In this document: one piece after another, positions 23,701-36,267 of the stretch
How positions within the stretch are numbered: position 1 is the stretch's first letter
How the letters are laid out: the number at the start of each line of letters is the position of its first letter
From: Bugula neritina
Taxonomy: Eukaryota > Bryozoa > Gymnolaemata > Cheilostomatida > Bugulidae
Direction of reading: 5' to 3'
Length of the DNA stretch: 64,000 nt
Assembly (NCBI GenBank): GCA_964035545.1
Contig: OZ037768.1
Coordinates: forward strand, 1,388,501 to 1,452,500
Made by a program: the position numbers and the translations under genes
The notes under the pieces: model-generated
What the model was told of the DNA's origin: nothing
Seen by the model: the letters and a program-made list of their open reading frames with translations, nothing else
Database searches by the model: none

Positions 23701-26700
23701 GCAGAGTGCAGACGGCCACTGACCGTCTGCTTATTGACTGCTACTTATAACAACCACATTGCCACTGCTTAGCTTTCAATTAGAGACCCTTTTTACCTGG
23801 AGGTACAGAAACCTGCTTCTTCCCTTGCGCGATATCATCAACTGAACTGTTGTATGTGTACGGGGGCTGGGGTAAGCCTCCCGTAACCGAGAGCAAGTCA
23901 GAGGAAATTTGCTGCAGATCATCTTCATTGCCAACAAAGCGGTTGGAGACTTCGGTACTAAGTAGGTTATGCAGGGACATAGAGTTGCTACTGCCTGAGT
24001 ACTTCGTGAGCATCTAGAAAGTATGCCATTGATTTGTTAATCAGTTGATAGAGTGGAAAGTATGGAAGTATGTTATGATTCAGATTACTCTCGTAATACC
24101 AGTCACTGATCAGCTCAGTTTTAGTTCTTTGTAATCTTAGTGACAAGTAAAGAGGGTTGTCTTCCCATGTTCACTACTTGTATTACTGTGGAGTTTACTT
24201 TATGTTGTATGTTGAAATAGAATACAGCAACTACAAGGTGAAACATCCACTATATTACATATACTGTATTTATATACATCAACATTATTCATTATAGTGC
24301 ATAGCTGTGAAGCATTGTAAAATAAAAAAGCTTACCAAAGTCAAACAAAATAGAAAATACTTCCTGCTTTAAAAAAGACTAAAACCAAGTGCGTAGGTTG
24401 CCAAAGTAACAGAGAGAAAGAGAAACCAACCTCCGAGCTGGCCGAGTCGAGGAAACCAGACTTGAGTTCCTGGCTGACCATCGCCAAGTTATCCTCGTCG
24501 TCACTGGAGGATGAGTCAACGGCTCCCGTCAAGAAGTTGAGTTCTTCTTCGTCGTCTGAGATCATTGTTAGCACCTCGTCGTGTTGTACTTCGTCTTCCC
24601 CTGCATATACAGTACCGTGTTGCATTGTAATACCAATTATATATACAGCACCATGTTACACTGCAATACTAAGTCTATATACAGTAACCTGTGACACTGC
24701 AATACCAAGTCAATATACAATAACATGTTACACAGCAATACCATGTCTATATACAGCACTGTGTTACAACGCAATATTAGGTCTCTATATACAGTACCAT
24801 GTTACACTGCAGTACTATTCCCACCTCACCTTCACTGAGATCTTCGTCAGTCCTACGTCGTCTTCGTCTCTTGGATCGTAACAACTTCCTGTCCGTCTCG
24901 ACTTGATACTCTTCGTCGTCGTCATCGTAGGAGGCCTCTCGCCGTTCCTCTTCAAGTAACTTCTGTTTAATTTTCTTATCTAAATCCTCATCTGTTGATA
25001 AACACCACTTACTGTTACTGACCAGAGAGTATAACATTAGAGCTCACACCACACTGACCAGAGAGTATAATATTGAAGCTCACACCACACTGACCAGAGA
25101 GTATAACATTGAAGCTCACATCACACTGACCAGAGAGTATAATATTAAAGCTCACACCACACTGACCAGAGAGTATAACATTGAAGCTCACACCACACTG
25201 ACCAGAGAGTATAACATTGAAGCTCACATCACACTGACCAGAGAGTATAACATTGAAGCTCACACCACACTGACCAGAGAGTATAACATTGAAGCTCACA
25301 CCACACTGACCAGAGAGTATAACATTGAAGCTCACATCACACTGACCAGAGAGTATAACGGAATTGTGATTGATGCCAGCTGGATTGTCTGTAAATGTGG
25401 TTGATGCATCTTCTGGTTCAGATTTAGGAGCAAACGAAGGATTCTTCGCCTCATAGAAGCTGGTCTGAAGTCGGGTGAGGGTGTGTTTGAGAATGTGAGA
25501 AAACACGGCCAAGTTCAAGGCTATAGCAGCGGCTACTTGTTTACAACCTGAGTTACAGACAGAGTACGACTCAGTATATACAAGTACCCAGTTTCAAGTA
25601 TTGCACTGTATTCAATACAACTTGAGAGTTTCAATGTCAGGCAAATCAAAATTATCTACTTGCAATATAGCTAACACCTGAATATATGTTAACACCATTT
25701 TAATACGACTTTCTACCTCCATTTGAAGAGTCAGGTGAAAACAACACTAACAAGACTACTATTGGCAACAACTCCAAATCAAAAGGGTATTCAGAAACTT
25801 TAATAGCTAGTTTAGCAAGTAGTAATGTTGAAGAGAGGATACCTTGATACTGGAGTTTATGGACGACTATGGTTATTAGTACGACTATCTTAAACACCAT
25901 TTCATCCTCAAGATGGGCCATCTTCTCCTCCCCCAACCTCACGGTGTGACTGTCCTCAGGAACAGGGTGGAAGAGCACAAAGTCAAACTCCTTCAGCACT
26001 GTCTGACACAACGTCTGCAGCTCTCGTGGCTCTATGCTATAGAAAGCAGAAAAATCTGTTGACTAAAAATCCAGCAAAATGTTCAGATATTTCAATGAGT
26101 TATGAAAGAACTTTGATACTAACTCCAGAATAAATGCACGCCTGTGGCAACTAAACTCTTTGTTTTAAAAGGAAGGTCAGGGAAAATAATAAAGTCGCAG
26201 AAAATATAATATGATTTTCGTATAAAAAATCTGCTATAAACCTCCACTTCTCAAATACACCACAAACTACTAATCTTTAGAGAAACTATAAGAGTGAATA
26301 CAGATAATTGAGACGACTAGAAGACCTGGTGGTAGAACTTGAGCCGCCAAGGTTGTACAGAATATCCATGAGATGCAGAAACTTAATGCAGAAGCTTTTT
26401 ATATCCAGTATTCTCTGTTGGTGAACGGACAACTCCTTGTGCCGGTCGGATTTCCCATTCATAAGTTGCCTGTATCTCTTCTGGTTGAGATCAAACACTC
26501 TGCGCAGGTTAGCTGAGGCACCTTGGAACTTGGACGGGGAGGCAACACTATGGACACAACAATAACAAACAACAATAACACTAACTTTTGGTTATATAAA
26601 TATTTGCCCTCATTAAGATTCGAACTCCAGACCTCCGGCTTGCAAGCTGGTGTGCTAACCATTACAGTACAGGGGTCACTGGGTAGTCCCGATATAACAA

Positions 26701-29700
26701 TAGTGAGTGCATTGGGCAGAGAGATATTCATATCTGGAAATGTTTACCTCATCTGCCATGATGGAAAAATTAGACATTCTAAATAAAGTCACATGACTTT
26801 TAAACTACTTTCAAATAGGATTACCTTTTGACTTTTATAAGAGATTTTCAGAATTCAAACTGGTATTCAGCACGATATAGTTTGGGATTTATTAATAATA
26901 ACTGTCATGTGTGTGTAACTAGTTACGTCCTAAATAACGAACCGACATACACGCTACAGCTGTAGCAAAGATTAACGCAGCTAGTATGAAAGTAAAAATA
27001 AACTTGCTTTCAATTTAAAGAATGAATTTCAAATTATACTAAATAATAAAGTCAACATAAAGCCAATGAAAGTTTCAGACTATATAGCCTAGGGCCTACG
27101 CCATGTATACTCATAATGAGTAAGGTGTAAGAAAATAGGATTATAATATAATAGAGAAGACAACTCACCATCTGATATAGTGATACGCAGCATCTAGTCC
27201 ATAATACCTTGTACCCACCAGAGTACCCAGCTGATTGTGGGGCATCCCTAAACATGCCCAACAGGTTAATGTTTTATGTAGAATACAGGCTAATATTGCA
27301 TATGATAAGCTACAGGTAGTGTATATAGAATACAGACACAGTATATAGAATACAGACACAGTATATAGAATACATTATATAGAATACAGTATATAGAATA
27401 TAGTATATAGAATACAGTATATATAATACAGTATATAGAATACAGTATATATAATACAGTATATAGAATACAGTATATAGAATACATTATATAGAATACA
27501 GTATATAGAATACATTATATAGAATGCAGTATATAGAATACAGTATATAGAATACAGTATATAGAATACAGTATATATAGAATACAGTATATATAGAATA
27601 CAGTATATAGAATACAGTATATAGAATACAGTATATAGAATACAGTATATATAGAATACAGTATATATAGAATACAGTATATATAGAATACAGTATATAT
27701 AGAATACAGTATATAGAATACAGTGTATAGAATACAGTGTATAGAATACAGTATATAGAATACAGTATATATAATACAGTATATAGAATACAGTATATAG
27801 AATACATTATATAGAATACAGTATATAGAATACAGTGTATAGAATATAGTGTATAGAATACCGTTGTCAGGCTGGTAGTGTAGTGCCTGGTAGTAATATC
27901 GCTGAGCCAGCACCCAACTTCTGTTGCCGTCATATTCTTTCATGTAACGAGCTGAAACATTGGCCAGGATGATGTCAACATTCACTGCTATTACTAGACA
28001 CATTATAACATTACATACAACTTGCATATCAGCTGAGGTACTCAAGTATTGCTTGTATGGTCATACCCAAGTCCCCGAGATACACAAGGCATCGGTGGAT
28101 AGCCTTCTCGGCCCAGCTTAGTCCAGACGCAGCAGCCTGCTTACTGTTTCCTGCTTCAAACTCTACAAAATTATATCGAGGTCTACAATGAGGTCTACAG
28201 AATAGAGGCACACAATGAGGTCTACAGACTTCAAATAATAGCTAAAGACATCAGATAGAATATAAAGATAGGCAGACAGCTAAAATATAACTAAAAGAAT
28301 TGAGATACTAACTTGTTAAAAAAACACTACAAATTTAAAACTGTCAATAAACTATGTACACTCTCAGACTGACAGCGTGTGACATCAAATATAATGCGTA
28401 CCAACAGCACTGGAGTATCGCCGGTAGTAACAGTCAGTAACACTCTCGATACTCATCTTAAACTCGTACTGTATCCTGAATAGGAGGTGATTGTAGAACC
28501 CAGCGGCAGCCATTAGATGGGTCTGGTAGGACGTCACCAGATTCTTAGGCAGCTTTGTATTCTAGAACATTCCAAATATTTCATGTTACAGAAACCTACA
28601 CACTCTGCTGGTCAAATTGCCAGGTCATATTTTATTATGTCGCTGTATTTGTATCGTAGCAGATTATATTATACTATAAATTATATTACATAAATGCCTT
28701 GTATTGTATTAGAATATACTACAACACATGCTTCTAGTATGTATGTATGTGTGTGTATGTATGTGTGTATGTATGTATGTATGCATGTGTGTATGTATGT
28801 GTGTGTATGTATGTGTGTGTATGTATGTATGTGTGTATGTATGCGTGTGTGTATGTATGTATGTGTATGTATGTATGTATGTATGTATGTATGTATGTAT
28901 GTATGTATGTGTGTATGTATGTATGTATGTATGCATGTGTGTATGCATTTACATAATAAAGTAACGGACTTGTGAATAGAAACTAATATACTCTATTAAT
29001 TTGGTACCAATGCCATCTTTAAAAAACAACACATTTTTTCAAGACTTTCACATTCTACAGCTCTAGAAGTTTGTCAAACTTTCCTTATCTAAACTATCAA
29101 GACAGGAAACGAACTTAATATCAAAAATAACCTTCTTAATCTGTTTCATAGACTGAATCGGTTCATAGAAGACTTTCCGCCAGAGTAAATCTTCAGCCTT
29201 ACGTCCAAATTCCAAAGGGTCGTGAAACATCAGTCTCTCGCAATAGTCCTTCAGTCTGGAAAATATAATCTAATTAGCAATAAGTAGTAGTACAACTTGA
29301 TGGGATATGAAAAATTTAGTATGAAATTCAATAGCAGTGGTCTAGCCGTTAGATCATTGGCTTAGTAAACAAAAAGTCATTGGCTTGATCCCAGTAAAGG
29401 TAATTGGTGATGTTAGGAAGGGCATCCAGTCATAACTTCTCTTGTGCCACAGCAGAAAACGAGTCCTTAGGGCTTAGACCCTATTCCATCAGGGGTTCTC
29501 ACAGGGATAGCGTCCATAAACACACATGAGCTTTTATCTAGTAACAAGTTCCAGTAACTACTATTCATATTTGAAGCAAAAACATATAAAAACTCAGCGC
29601 AAACTAAACCTGTTTCGATAAAATATGGTCTCTGTTGAGAAGAGGTCTCTATTGGTGGATTTTCTTTTAGCTATATCATCCAAACTCTTCACCGTCTCCA

Positions 29701-30208
29701 TTGCATGCCTGCAAAAATCTCAATCTTAAACCTACAATTCTATGTCACAAAATCTGCAAAATACAAATAAATTTTAGAAATAGCTAGTTTCTTTCCAAAA
29801 AATAGGAAAATACAATACAACTGGACTAAAACTTTTCTAGTAAAACCAGTCAATTTGATTCGATTGTAAAATGCATAAAAATAACAAAAAGGTAATAAAA
29901 TTTGTTAGCTAATTACCGATCAATCTGAATTTACTGTTTAGATAGTATTTTGGTTCTTCTTTACTTAATTGAAACTCCATAGCAAATCGAAAATTTAATA
30001 TGGACTATTGAAACTTAGTTTTGGAGTTTACTTATTTATTTTTTATAGACCCAATAGTATCAGTTTAAAGTTTGTTTTTTACAAAATCAATAAAATTTAT
30101 TGACTAATTCAATTATTACACACATAAAGTGAAGGGGTCTATTTCAGTCTTAATTTAGTAGACTTACCGAAAAGCACGCCTAGCCTGGTCACTTGGTGTT
30201 CTTGACAT
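15103..30208 (-). CDS. SMG5: SMG5, nonsense-mediated mRNA decay factor
   Basis: SMG5 pairs with SMG7, binds phosphorylated UPF1 and promotes its dephosphorylation and target decay. Exons: 30168-30208, 29610-29708, 29132-29255, 28402-28561, 28067-28162, 27862-27951, 27169-27247, 26326-26547, 25843-26036, 25347-25547, 24830-24991, 24431-24600, 23797-24013, 23170-23314, 22651-22780, 20901-20976, 20444-20637, 19822-19971, 17354-17413, 16501-16657, 16056-16146, 15466-15546, 15103-15280. They sum to 3117 nt (1038 residues; human about 1016), in phase throughout. The N-terminal half carries the EST1/14-3-3-like and TPR fold (GRKAEDLLWRKVFYE, HRCLVYLGDLARY, NQLGTLVGTRYYGLDAAYHY). The middle is acidic and Ser-rich. 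A short helix (MKDMAQLRLQ) precedes a C-terminal PIN domain (PYLVPD, KFIIIIPLCVIDQLDSLKKE, RWLEAEF). Human SMG5 PIN is catalytically inert; I assume the same here. The exon at 25347 abuts a repeat array that makes its donor ambiguous. Confidence 0.95.
16658..16828. repeat. 19-21-bp repeat carrying copies of a splice acceptor
   Basis: About nine copies of tctacagaaaaagtat with variable ends. On the minus strand each reads actttttctgtag|A, a polypyrimidine tract plus AG. It abuts the real acceptor of SMG5 exon 16501-16657, which has the same ctgtag|ACT junction. Confidence 0.9.
17414..19821. other. Large SMG5 intron
   Basis: About 2.4 kb. It contains a (TA)n microsatellite at about 17625-17708, a C run at 17812-17821 and otherwise AT-rich sequence. 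No gene or element is recognised. Confidence 0.7.
20310..20432. repeat. 19-bp minisatellite, SMG5 intron
   Basis: About six copies of gctgcctacagtacacaat. It starts about 12 bp beyond the donor of exon 20444-20637. Confidence 0.9.
20977..22650. other. Large SMG5 intron without recognised content
   Basis: About 1.7 kb, AT-rich. A short gaagatggtgggcgggtag duplication occurs near 21175. No other feature is seen. Confidence 0.6.
24604..24822. repeat. 36-bp minisatellite filling an SMG5 intron
   Basis: About six copies built on tatacagtaccatgttacac and tgcaatacc. It occupies the whole 229-bp intron between exons 24830-24991 and 24431-24600. Confidence 0.85.
25017..25359. repeat. 36-bp in-frame minisatellite at an SMG5 donor
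   Basis: Nine full units and a tenth partial one, each starting actgaccagagagtataa. On the minus strand the unit is open in the SMG5 frame (VILSGQCDVSFN) and contains CTCTG|gtcagt, the only phase-compatible donor I find. The array is therefore partly exon, partly intron. Confidence 0.9.
26557..26745 (-). mobile_element. Second tRNA-derived SINE (or tRNA pseudogene), minus strand
   Basis: On the minus strand there is an A-box-like taatggttagcacaccag, an anticodon-loop-like cttgcaag, and a B-box-like tctggagttcgaatc. A low-complexity GTT/ATT tail at about 26557-26580 follows. The stems contain mismatches, so it is unlikely to be a working tRNA gene. The head differs from the family at 3848 and 29331. 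The tail runs almost into the acceptor of the SMG5 exon ending at 26547. Confidence 0.6.
27300..27861. repeat. 14-18-bp minisatellite at an SMG5 donor
   Basis: About 35 copies of tatatagaatacag and variants. On the minus strand the unit starts with gtattctata, which is the donor sequence of exon 27862-27951. Long apparent ORFs here are artefacts. Confidence 0.95.
28733..28956. repeat. (TATG)n / (TGTG) microsatellite
   Basis: About 220 bp of gtatgtatgtgtgtatg in the SMG5 intron upstream of exon 28402-28561. It is open in several frames purely because of its composition. Confidence 0.95.
29331..29520 (+). mobile_element. tRNA-derived SINE copy in an SMG5 intron
   Basis: The head (agtggtctagccgttaga, cttagtaaacaaaaagtca, ttggcttgatccc) matches the SINE head at 3848 over about 60 bases. 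The body contains aggaagggcatccagtc, a block that I recall from conserved 3' domains of tRNA SINEs. It is antisense to SMG5. Confidence 0.6.
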
Positions 30209-32851
30209 TTCTATTTGAGTCTTTCAACTGAAAGTCGATCCTGGAAATTACATAAAATTATTATCATGATTAGTTAATTCAATGTAGTTATAATAATAAT
30301 AATTATGGTCAAAAGAGATACAATTTATTAATTGATGTATCCAAAATCAACAACTGTAATCTTTCAGATTCAGCAGTTTGTCAATACAAGTATCAAGTTT
30401 AGCACCAGAAGCAGAGAACATCAAATGTGTTAGTGGTGATGCTAGATCATGAAAGGCCGCTGGTACGTTCCATTGCTTTTATTATACAGAGAGTTTCCAA
30501 TTTACAAAATTAGTGCTACTAGTAGTACTTGTATTAGAGTTATTGTTTGATTAGAAATTGTAACAAGCCAACTGCCTAATGCACCTAATAGTAATACCAA
30601 GAGTAATACTGTGATAGTTTTGCGGGTTGGTAAAGTTAACTGGAGAACACAACTCCTTGCAGTTAAGAGAAAAAAGAGCAGATGATTTCCAGATATAGAT
30701 AGTACTTTATTGCAGCAGAAGAAAAGTGTAAAAGTCTTCATCAGTGGAGTGTCCTCGGCTAGCTCCAGTGGTAGACTGACTCTACACTGGTGAGCTCGCC
30801 TCCTTTTAGATTCTAAAACTGGGAGACAACTTCTGACCGAAATCGGATTTACAGAAGTGAACAAAGAAAAATAAACAAATAAACTACACCAAGAGTTTAA
30901 CTATAATAATAGCAATTAAGTCATTCAGAAAACTTCCCCAAGAGTTTAACAATGCAAATAGTTAACACATTCTAGCAATTTCCAGAACGTGACGATAAAT
31001 CCCAAAATCTACTACAATACTAAAGTTACTGTAAGCGTAAGTTAATAAATGAAAATTTTAACTCTGATGTTAATTTAAATATCATCATTAAAATCCAACT
31101 AAATGGCAAATTAATATTATTTACAATTTATTGCACTTGCAGCCATAATGACAATTTTGATTATATTAAATTTTCGACATATATCTAATTCTTAGTCTAT
31201 AATAATATTACGGTAAGTATATATTTATGTTATTTGAATTTTTACTAAAACATTAGCAATAAATTATCACAACGGTAAACATCATCATCATAATCACTCA
31301 ATTTATAATCACTATCAGCCTATGACTAGTCTAATACAGTAATAGTAATACTAATAATAATAATTATAATATTAATAATACTATCACTCAAACATAATTA
31401 TAATACTATCAGTATCACCATGAGTATGATAATGATACTCATACTATAATAGTATAACTATAACATTAAAAATAACTATAATTAGTACAACTACAAGTAC
31501 AACTACAAGTACAACTACAAGCATCGGTGTCAGTATGAGTATGACTATCACCATCACTATGACTATCACTAAGAGTAAGACTAAGACTAAGAGTAAGAGT
31601 AAGAGCATGAAGTATTGACTTTGAGTTATTCATAACCAGGCGTATTATTGCAGATATTTCTCACTAATAAAACACACATATATTTACATACTTTACTAAA
31701 GTTTCATCAACATCGCTCTAAAGAGCATTGTAACATGCCATTGACTCTCAGTAAAGACAAAAATGTATTAGCAGTGAACGCGAAGTTGTAGTTTATGTTT
31801 CAATCTAGAGACAATATTTATGTCGCAAAAGCTATCTTAGTGTCGTCACTTACTATGGTTGAGTAAATGTTTTATGTTAGACAAAAACTTACGTTACATT
31901 ATTATAAGAAACCGACCTGCAATATTATAAGCTAAAACTACACACATGTACCTCTTCGTAACGGTCAATGATAGCATCGAGAAACCGTAAAACATCTCAT
32001 TGGGATTTATTTCCCATTGAAAGATTCACATTCAGTTTCACCTACAGTTGGTGAATTACAGTGACACTCAGTGACTGATGGTTAATCTTTGTTACTAATA
32101 GTAATACTTCTTGCTAAATAGTTTGTAGTGGTGTTAAAGTTATTAAGTTTATTAGTATTACTATTAGCTTCAAAGTTCATGGGAGTTGAAAGTTTTGCAA
32201 TTTAAATTTTAACAAGTACAACAACTACAAGCCACAAGGAATATCAAATTCAATAGGTAAATAACTGAATAAGTATTAGTATAACATTAACTACGGTATA
32301 GTGATAGTTTATAAGTATAACTATAACTGAAATTTACTACTTAGGCTTATAGTAGAATCCTAAGAAATAACGATCATCATGCAGATCATCATCAGGTGAT
32401 CATGGTCATGATGATAGAAACTAATAGTAATACTAATAGTAATAATAAAATTAAATAACTATAATTATTAGATTAAGATTTAGTAACTATAAGCAAACAA
32501 TGTATTAGTCTAAGAGTAAAATCATGATCAGGCGATGATGATAGCATTTGCATTAAATGAAAATTAAATTAAATAATTATATAATAATTGACATAATGTT
32601 AATAGTTTCTTTTTTAAAACATTTTAAGCCACTTGCAGTTGTTATTCATATTGTTAAATAAAGTGAGTGGTATTTAAATTATTTTAATATTCATAAGTAT
32701 TGGTATATAATTATATATAAGTCTATCTTAATATACATTATATATAAATTGCTTTATTTGCTTTAGCTTATATTATGATATAAATTAATTAAATTTTGTC
32801 TGAATTGTTTTTACAGTTAGCCATTTTGCAGTCACAAAGTGAAAGAAGGCT
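30209..32851. other. Divergent intergenic region SMG5 / GFOD
   Basis: About 2.6 kb between two divergently transcribed genes; it should hold both promoters. A 120-codon open frame at 30502-30864 on the minus strand has no family resemblance. At 31300-31620 and 32270-32560 there are degenerate trinucleotide-type runs (agtaagactaagac, actaatagtaatac). Confidence 0.65.
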
Positions 32852-34744
32852 ATGTTACCTGGAGTTGGAATATTTGGCACTGGGCCACTTGCAAAGGTAA
32901 TAGCAACTGTGTTGAAGGACTGTGGGTTTACAATTGCTGCTGTTTGGAGTCGAGCTTTAAAAGATGCTGAAATTTTTGCCAAAGAGTTGGATATTCCAAT
33001 ATACACAAACAAAGTTGATGGCCTGTTGCTGAAGCCGGAAGTAGGATGTGTTGTTATACTGTGTACTCCCCATCTCCAATCACCTATTGCTGTGAAAGCT
33101 CTGGGTATTGGTAAGCATGTTATTGCTACTTGGCCAGCAGGAACAAGTCAACTTGAGGTTCTCAAGATGGTGAAAGGCGCAACATACTACCCAAGCCTAT
33201 TGTCAATTATGTGCCACGGATTGCGGTTTCTTCCAGCTTATATAATCATGAAGCAGCAGATTTTATGGGGTAAAATTGGTGACTTACAATTGTTTGAAGT
33301 TCGAATACATCGACAGAAAAAAGCGGCCAAGTACAGCTGGCGATGTGATGGACTAATGGGGGGCGGGGCTTTGTCCTTGCACGGTAGTTACATCATTGAC
33401 ATCATCACATTTCTCTCTGACAAGAAGGCGCACTCTGTCAGCGGAATGGTAAAAACTTACGCCGAAGGTGGTGGTGATGTACAAGGTGTTCGTGAGGTTA
33501 CTTGTGATGACTTTTGCACGTTCCAGATGGAACTTGGCAGCGTGAGTGTGTCGTGTACTATAAACACTCACGTTGACAGCGAGCATTCACATGAGGTGAT
33601 TGCGGTAGGTTCAAAGGGTAAATTAGTTGTGAAAGATTTAGACTTGTATATCAAATTAAAAGATGAGGCAGCTGAGCGCCTTCTACATAAAGAGACGGTT
33701 GATGTTGATTCCAATCCTAAAACATCTTCAAGTATGACAGATGCTTTAGAAGTTGGTAGAGTTCCATTTACTATAGGTTAGTATCTGAATTTTCGTGAGA
33801 AGTGCTCTTTACCATTACATATTCAGGAAATCAGAAATGATGCTAATTTCATGCTTTGATTTGTAATTGTATTCCTTGCTAACGTAACAAATTCATACTA
33901 AGTATAACATTTTGCACCCTAAAGCATAGTACTATTATTTCACATGATTTTCTCTAAACAAATGCATTAATTCCATTTAATCCTTAAAAGTCCGTTAGTA
34001 TTTTGAATTTCTTGTATTATCAGATATACATGTATGATAAAAAACATATTCTCTATGCTATTTTTTAATATTTTTCTGATAAATGAATTGCGAGAGTATA
34101 AATGTTATCATAATGCTCTCTTTTTAGGCAGTTTTACTCTTTTACATAGTCACTAGAATGTATTTCTGCACATAACAATATGTTGCGTGAATGCATACGC
34201 TTTTCTTTATACAAAAATTGCTTTTATATAAATAAATTAGCATACTGTGTACTCTAATGGTGTCATCACATGATGTGTACTCTAATGATGTCACCACATA
34301 TTGTGTGCTCTAATGGTGTCATCACATAATGTGTACTCTAATGATGTCACCACATATTGTGTGCTCTAATAATGTCACCACATATTGTTAACTCTACTGA
34401 TGTCACCACATACTGTGTACTCTGGTGATGTCACCACATATTGTGTACTCTGGTGATGTCACCATATCTTGTGTATTCTGGTGATTATAGGGCTGGAGAA
34501 GACACTGAAGGCCATAGCAAATGCCTTCAAAGCTGTGGAAGATGTGCACGGCTGGAGTAGTGACCTAATTGCTGACAGGTCAACTTTCAACGATGCCTTG
34601 TATGTGCAAACAGTGATAGACTGTGTTAAAATATCCAGCAAGACCAAGCAGTGGGTTTCAGTGAACGTTCTGGAAGAAGAACCAGATCCAAACCCTCACT
34701 TGTCTTCAGCAGTCAGACGAAATGCTCTCAACTCTTTTTACTAG
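32852..34744 (+). CDS. GFOD1: GFOD-type glucose-fructose oxidoreductase domain protein
   Basis: Gfo/Idh/MocA-family protein. Two coding exons, 32852-33776 and 34491-34744, join in phase (ATA G / GG CTG) to give 392 residues; human GFOD1 has 390. The N-terminus MLPGVGIFGTG is a Rossmann nucleotide-binding turn and nearly identical to GFOD1/2. Other shared blocks are LRFLPAYIIMKQ, WRCDGLMGGGALSLHGSYII and DDFCTFQMELGSVSV. The final exon matches the GFOD C-terminus (STFNDALYVQTVIDCVKISS, then EEEPDPNPHLSSAVRRNAL). The EKP lysine motif of catalytic family members is replaced by IATWPAG, as expected for GFOD proteins, so enzymatic activity is uncertain. A probable 5'UTR acceptor (tttttacag) ends about 32818. 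GFOD1 and GFOD2 are vertebrate paralogues, so the symbol here means the common ancestor type. Confidence 0.95.
34236..34482. repeat. About 29-bp minisatellite in the GFOD intron
   Basis: Eight or nine copies of tgtgtactctaatgatgtca plus ccacata. It ends within about 10 bp of the acceptor of exon 34491-34744. Confidence 0.9.
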
Positions 34745-36267
34745 CTATTACCCATCTGTTACAATATGGAGGAGAAATTTGCGTAATGCTTACATACTGT
34801 TGGTACAGAGCTTTACTCCGGAGTAGCTGACGAGACTGTAACAGCAAAGATCTCAATGCTCAATTTGTACTTTGTAGTGTGGGTTCAGTCAGCCACAAAC
34901 TCATGTCTTTTATATAAGTTACTATATAGTTAACTGGTCTCCATGTTAAATCTCTTCAAATGTTGTCATAGATGCAGTGCCATTTCGTTTTTACAGCAGA
35001 ATATACTAAGTTTTATATTACATCATGGTTGCAATAGTTAATATATTCTAATAATTATTTTATAGTCATGTCTGTTGACCCGTGTATATAGTCTTCTATT
35101 TTCTAGTCTGGGTTATAAGTTCTATAATATTAGGAATAGTGAATGTACGTTTTGTCTTTATACTATCTAAATATAAATTTAGACGTTTTTAGTGTATTTT
35201 TGTTGCACAGTGGGATAAAAATTGCAAAAGAGCTAAGAGATACCACTTGGCACTTTCTAATGTTTAGTAATTCATCAGTTGGTATGGAAGGTAAATAGGA
35301 AATGGTCCTTTACATGATTAATGAGCTCAAACAAGAGAGTTACTAACTGGAGTTTAACGATTACAACCATTTTTTTCTTACACAGAATTGAAAGCAATTT
35401 TTAGCTGTGATTTCAAAATGAATTGCTAATAATATATTTCTTCATGCTTGGAACACTATATTTGATTTTTTCATATTTCCAATTATTTAAATCTAGCCTT
35501 CAGTATAACTATCACTTACAGCTTCATTACATTTTCGTTCATAAAATTGTATTATAACCAGAACATTGGTGCAAGTTTACCAAAAGGTGAGCTAAAAAGT
35601 TAGCAAACATGTGTTTAATAATTTTAAGTTTTATTGTATTGCTTAGCATCAAAAATATGCAAATAATATTTTCAAGTAGAGATGAAAAAGAACATATATA
35701 GGCAAGAGTCATCAATACAAACATTGAATAAATGTATCAACCACCAAGCAAACGGAAAATATGCACAGTATTTCTAAAAATGGTGGCTATAATGTAACGA
35801 AAATATAATTTATAACTATAAGACATGAGATTTATATTTGGGTATTGATAGTAAGAAAACCACACAGTAATTATGCAGTTGTGAAGGTGAAGCTGTTTTA
35901 TGAGGTGTCAAATAAAATATACGAAATAAAAATGAGATTTTGGGTATTAAAGACATAAACATTTGTATCTATGATTGAAGTAGTTGAAAATATCACCAAT
36001 AACTAACCACTGCAGCGATCAAATAAAACGCTATGACACGCTTACACTTGAAACAAAAGATAATAGCATAGATGTGGCACACAGCACAGGGTAGATACGA
36101 AATCACTAATGGCATACATTACAAATCTTATAGCCCAGACCCACAACATAAACCTAGCACTGCTTACATTAGTATAATCTACTTTTGAGATACATCATGA
36201 AAGTCAAAGGGTCTTGCTCTAAATATAAATAAAGTTGAACGAAGATTTTGGTAGACCAGATCTTGTG
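34745..36267. other. Convergent 3' region of GFOD and KLF
   Basis: About 1.5 kb, presumably the two 3'UTRs. AATAAA occurs at 35727-35732 on the plus strand and at 35635-35630 on the minus strand, so the UTRs may overlap. No other feature is seen. Confidence 0.5.

Noticed and set aside
25357-25365. SMG5 donor at CACAATTCC|gttata
   Set aside because: Poor consensus and wrong phase for the next exon; the CTCTG|gtcagt donor 10 bases further is in phase.
26621-26693. Functional tRNA gene on the minus strand
   Set aside because: Anticodon and T stems are mismatched and a low-complexity tail follows, so a SINE or pseudogene fits better.
27290-28045. Minus-strand open frames of 148 and 176 codons
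   Set aside because: Made of the tatatagaatacag array; only 27862-27951 inside them is SMG5 coding.
28694-28975. Met/Cys/Val/Tyr and His/Thr repeat open frames on both strands
   Set aside because: Simple (TATG)n microsatellite open in all frames.
30502-30864. 120-codon minus-strand open frame upstream of SMG5
   Set aside because: No family resemblance or splice context; its C-terminal half is hydrophobic by composition. Possibly 5'UTR.
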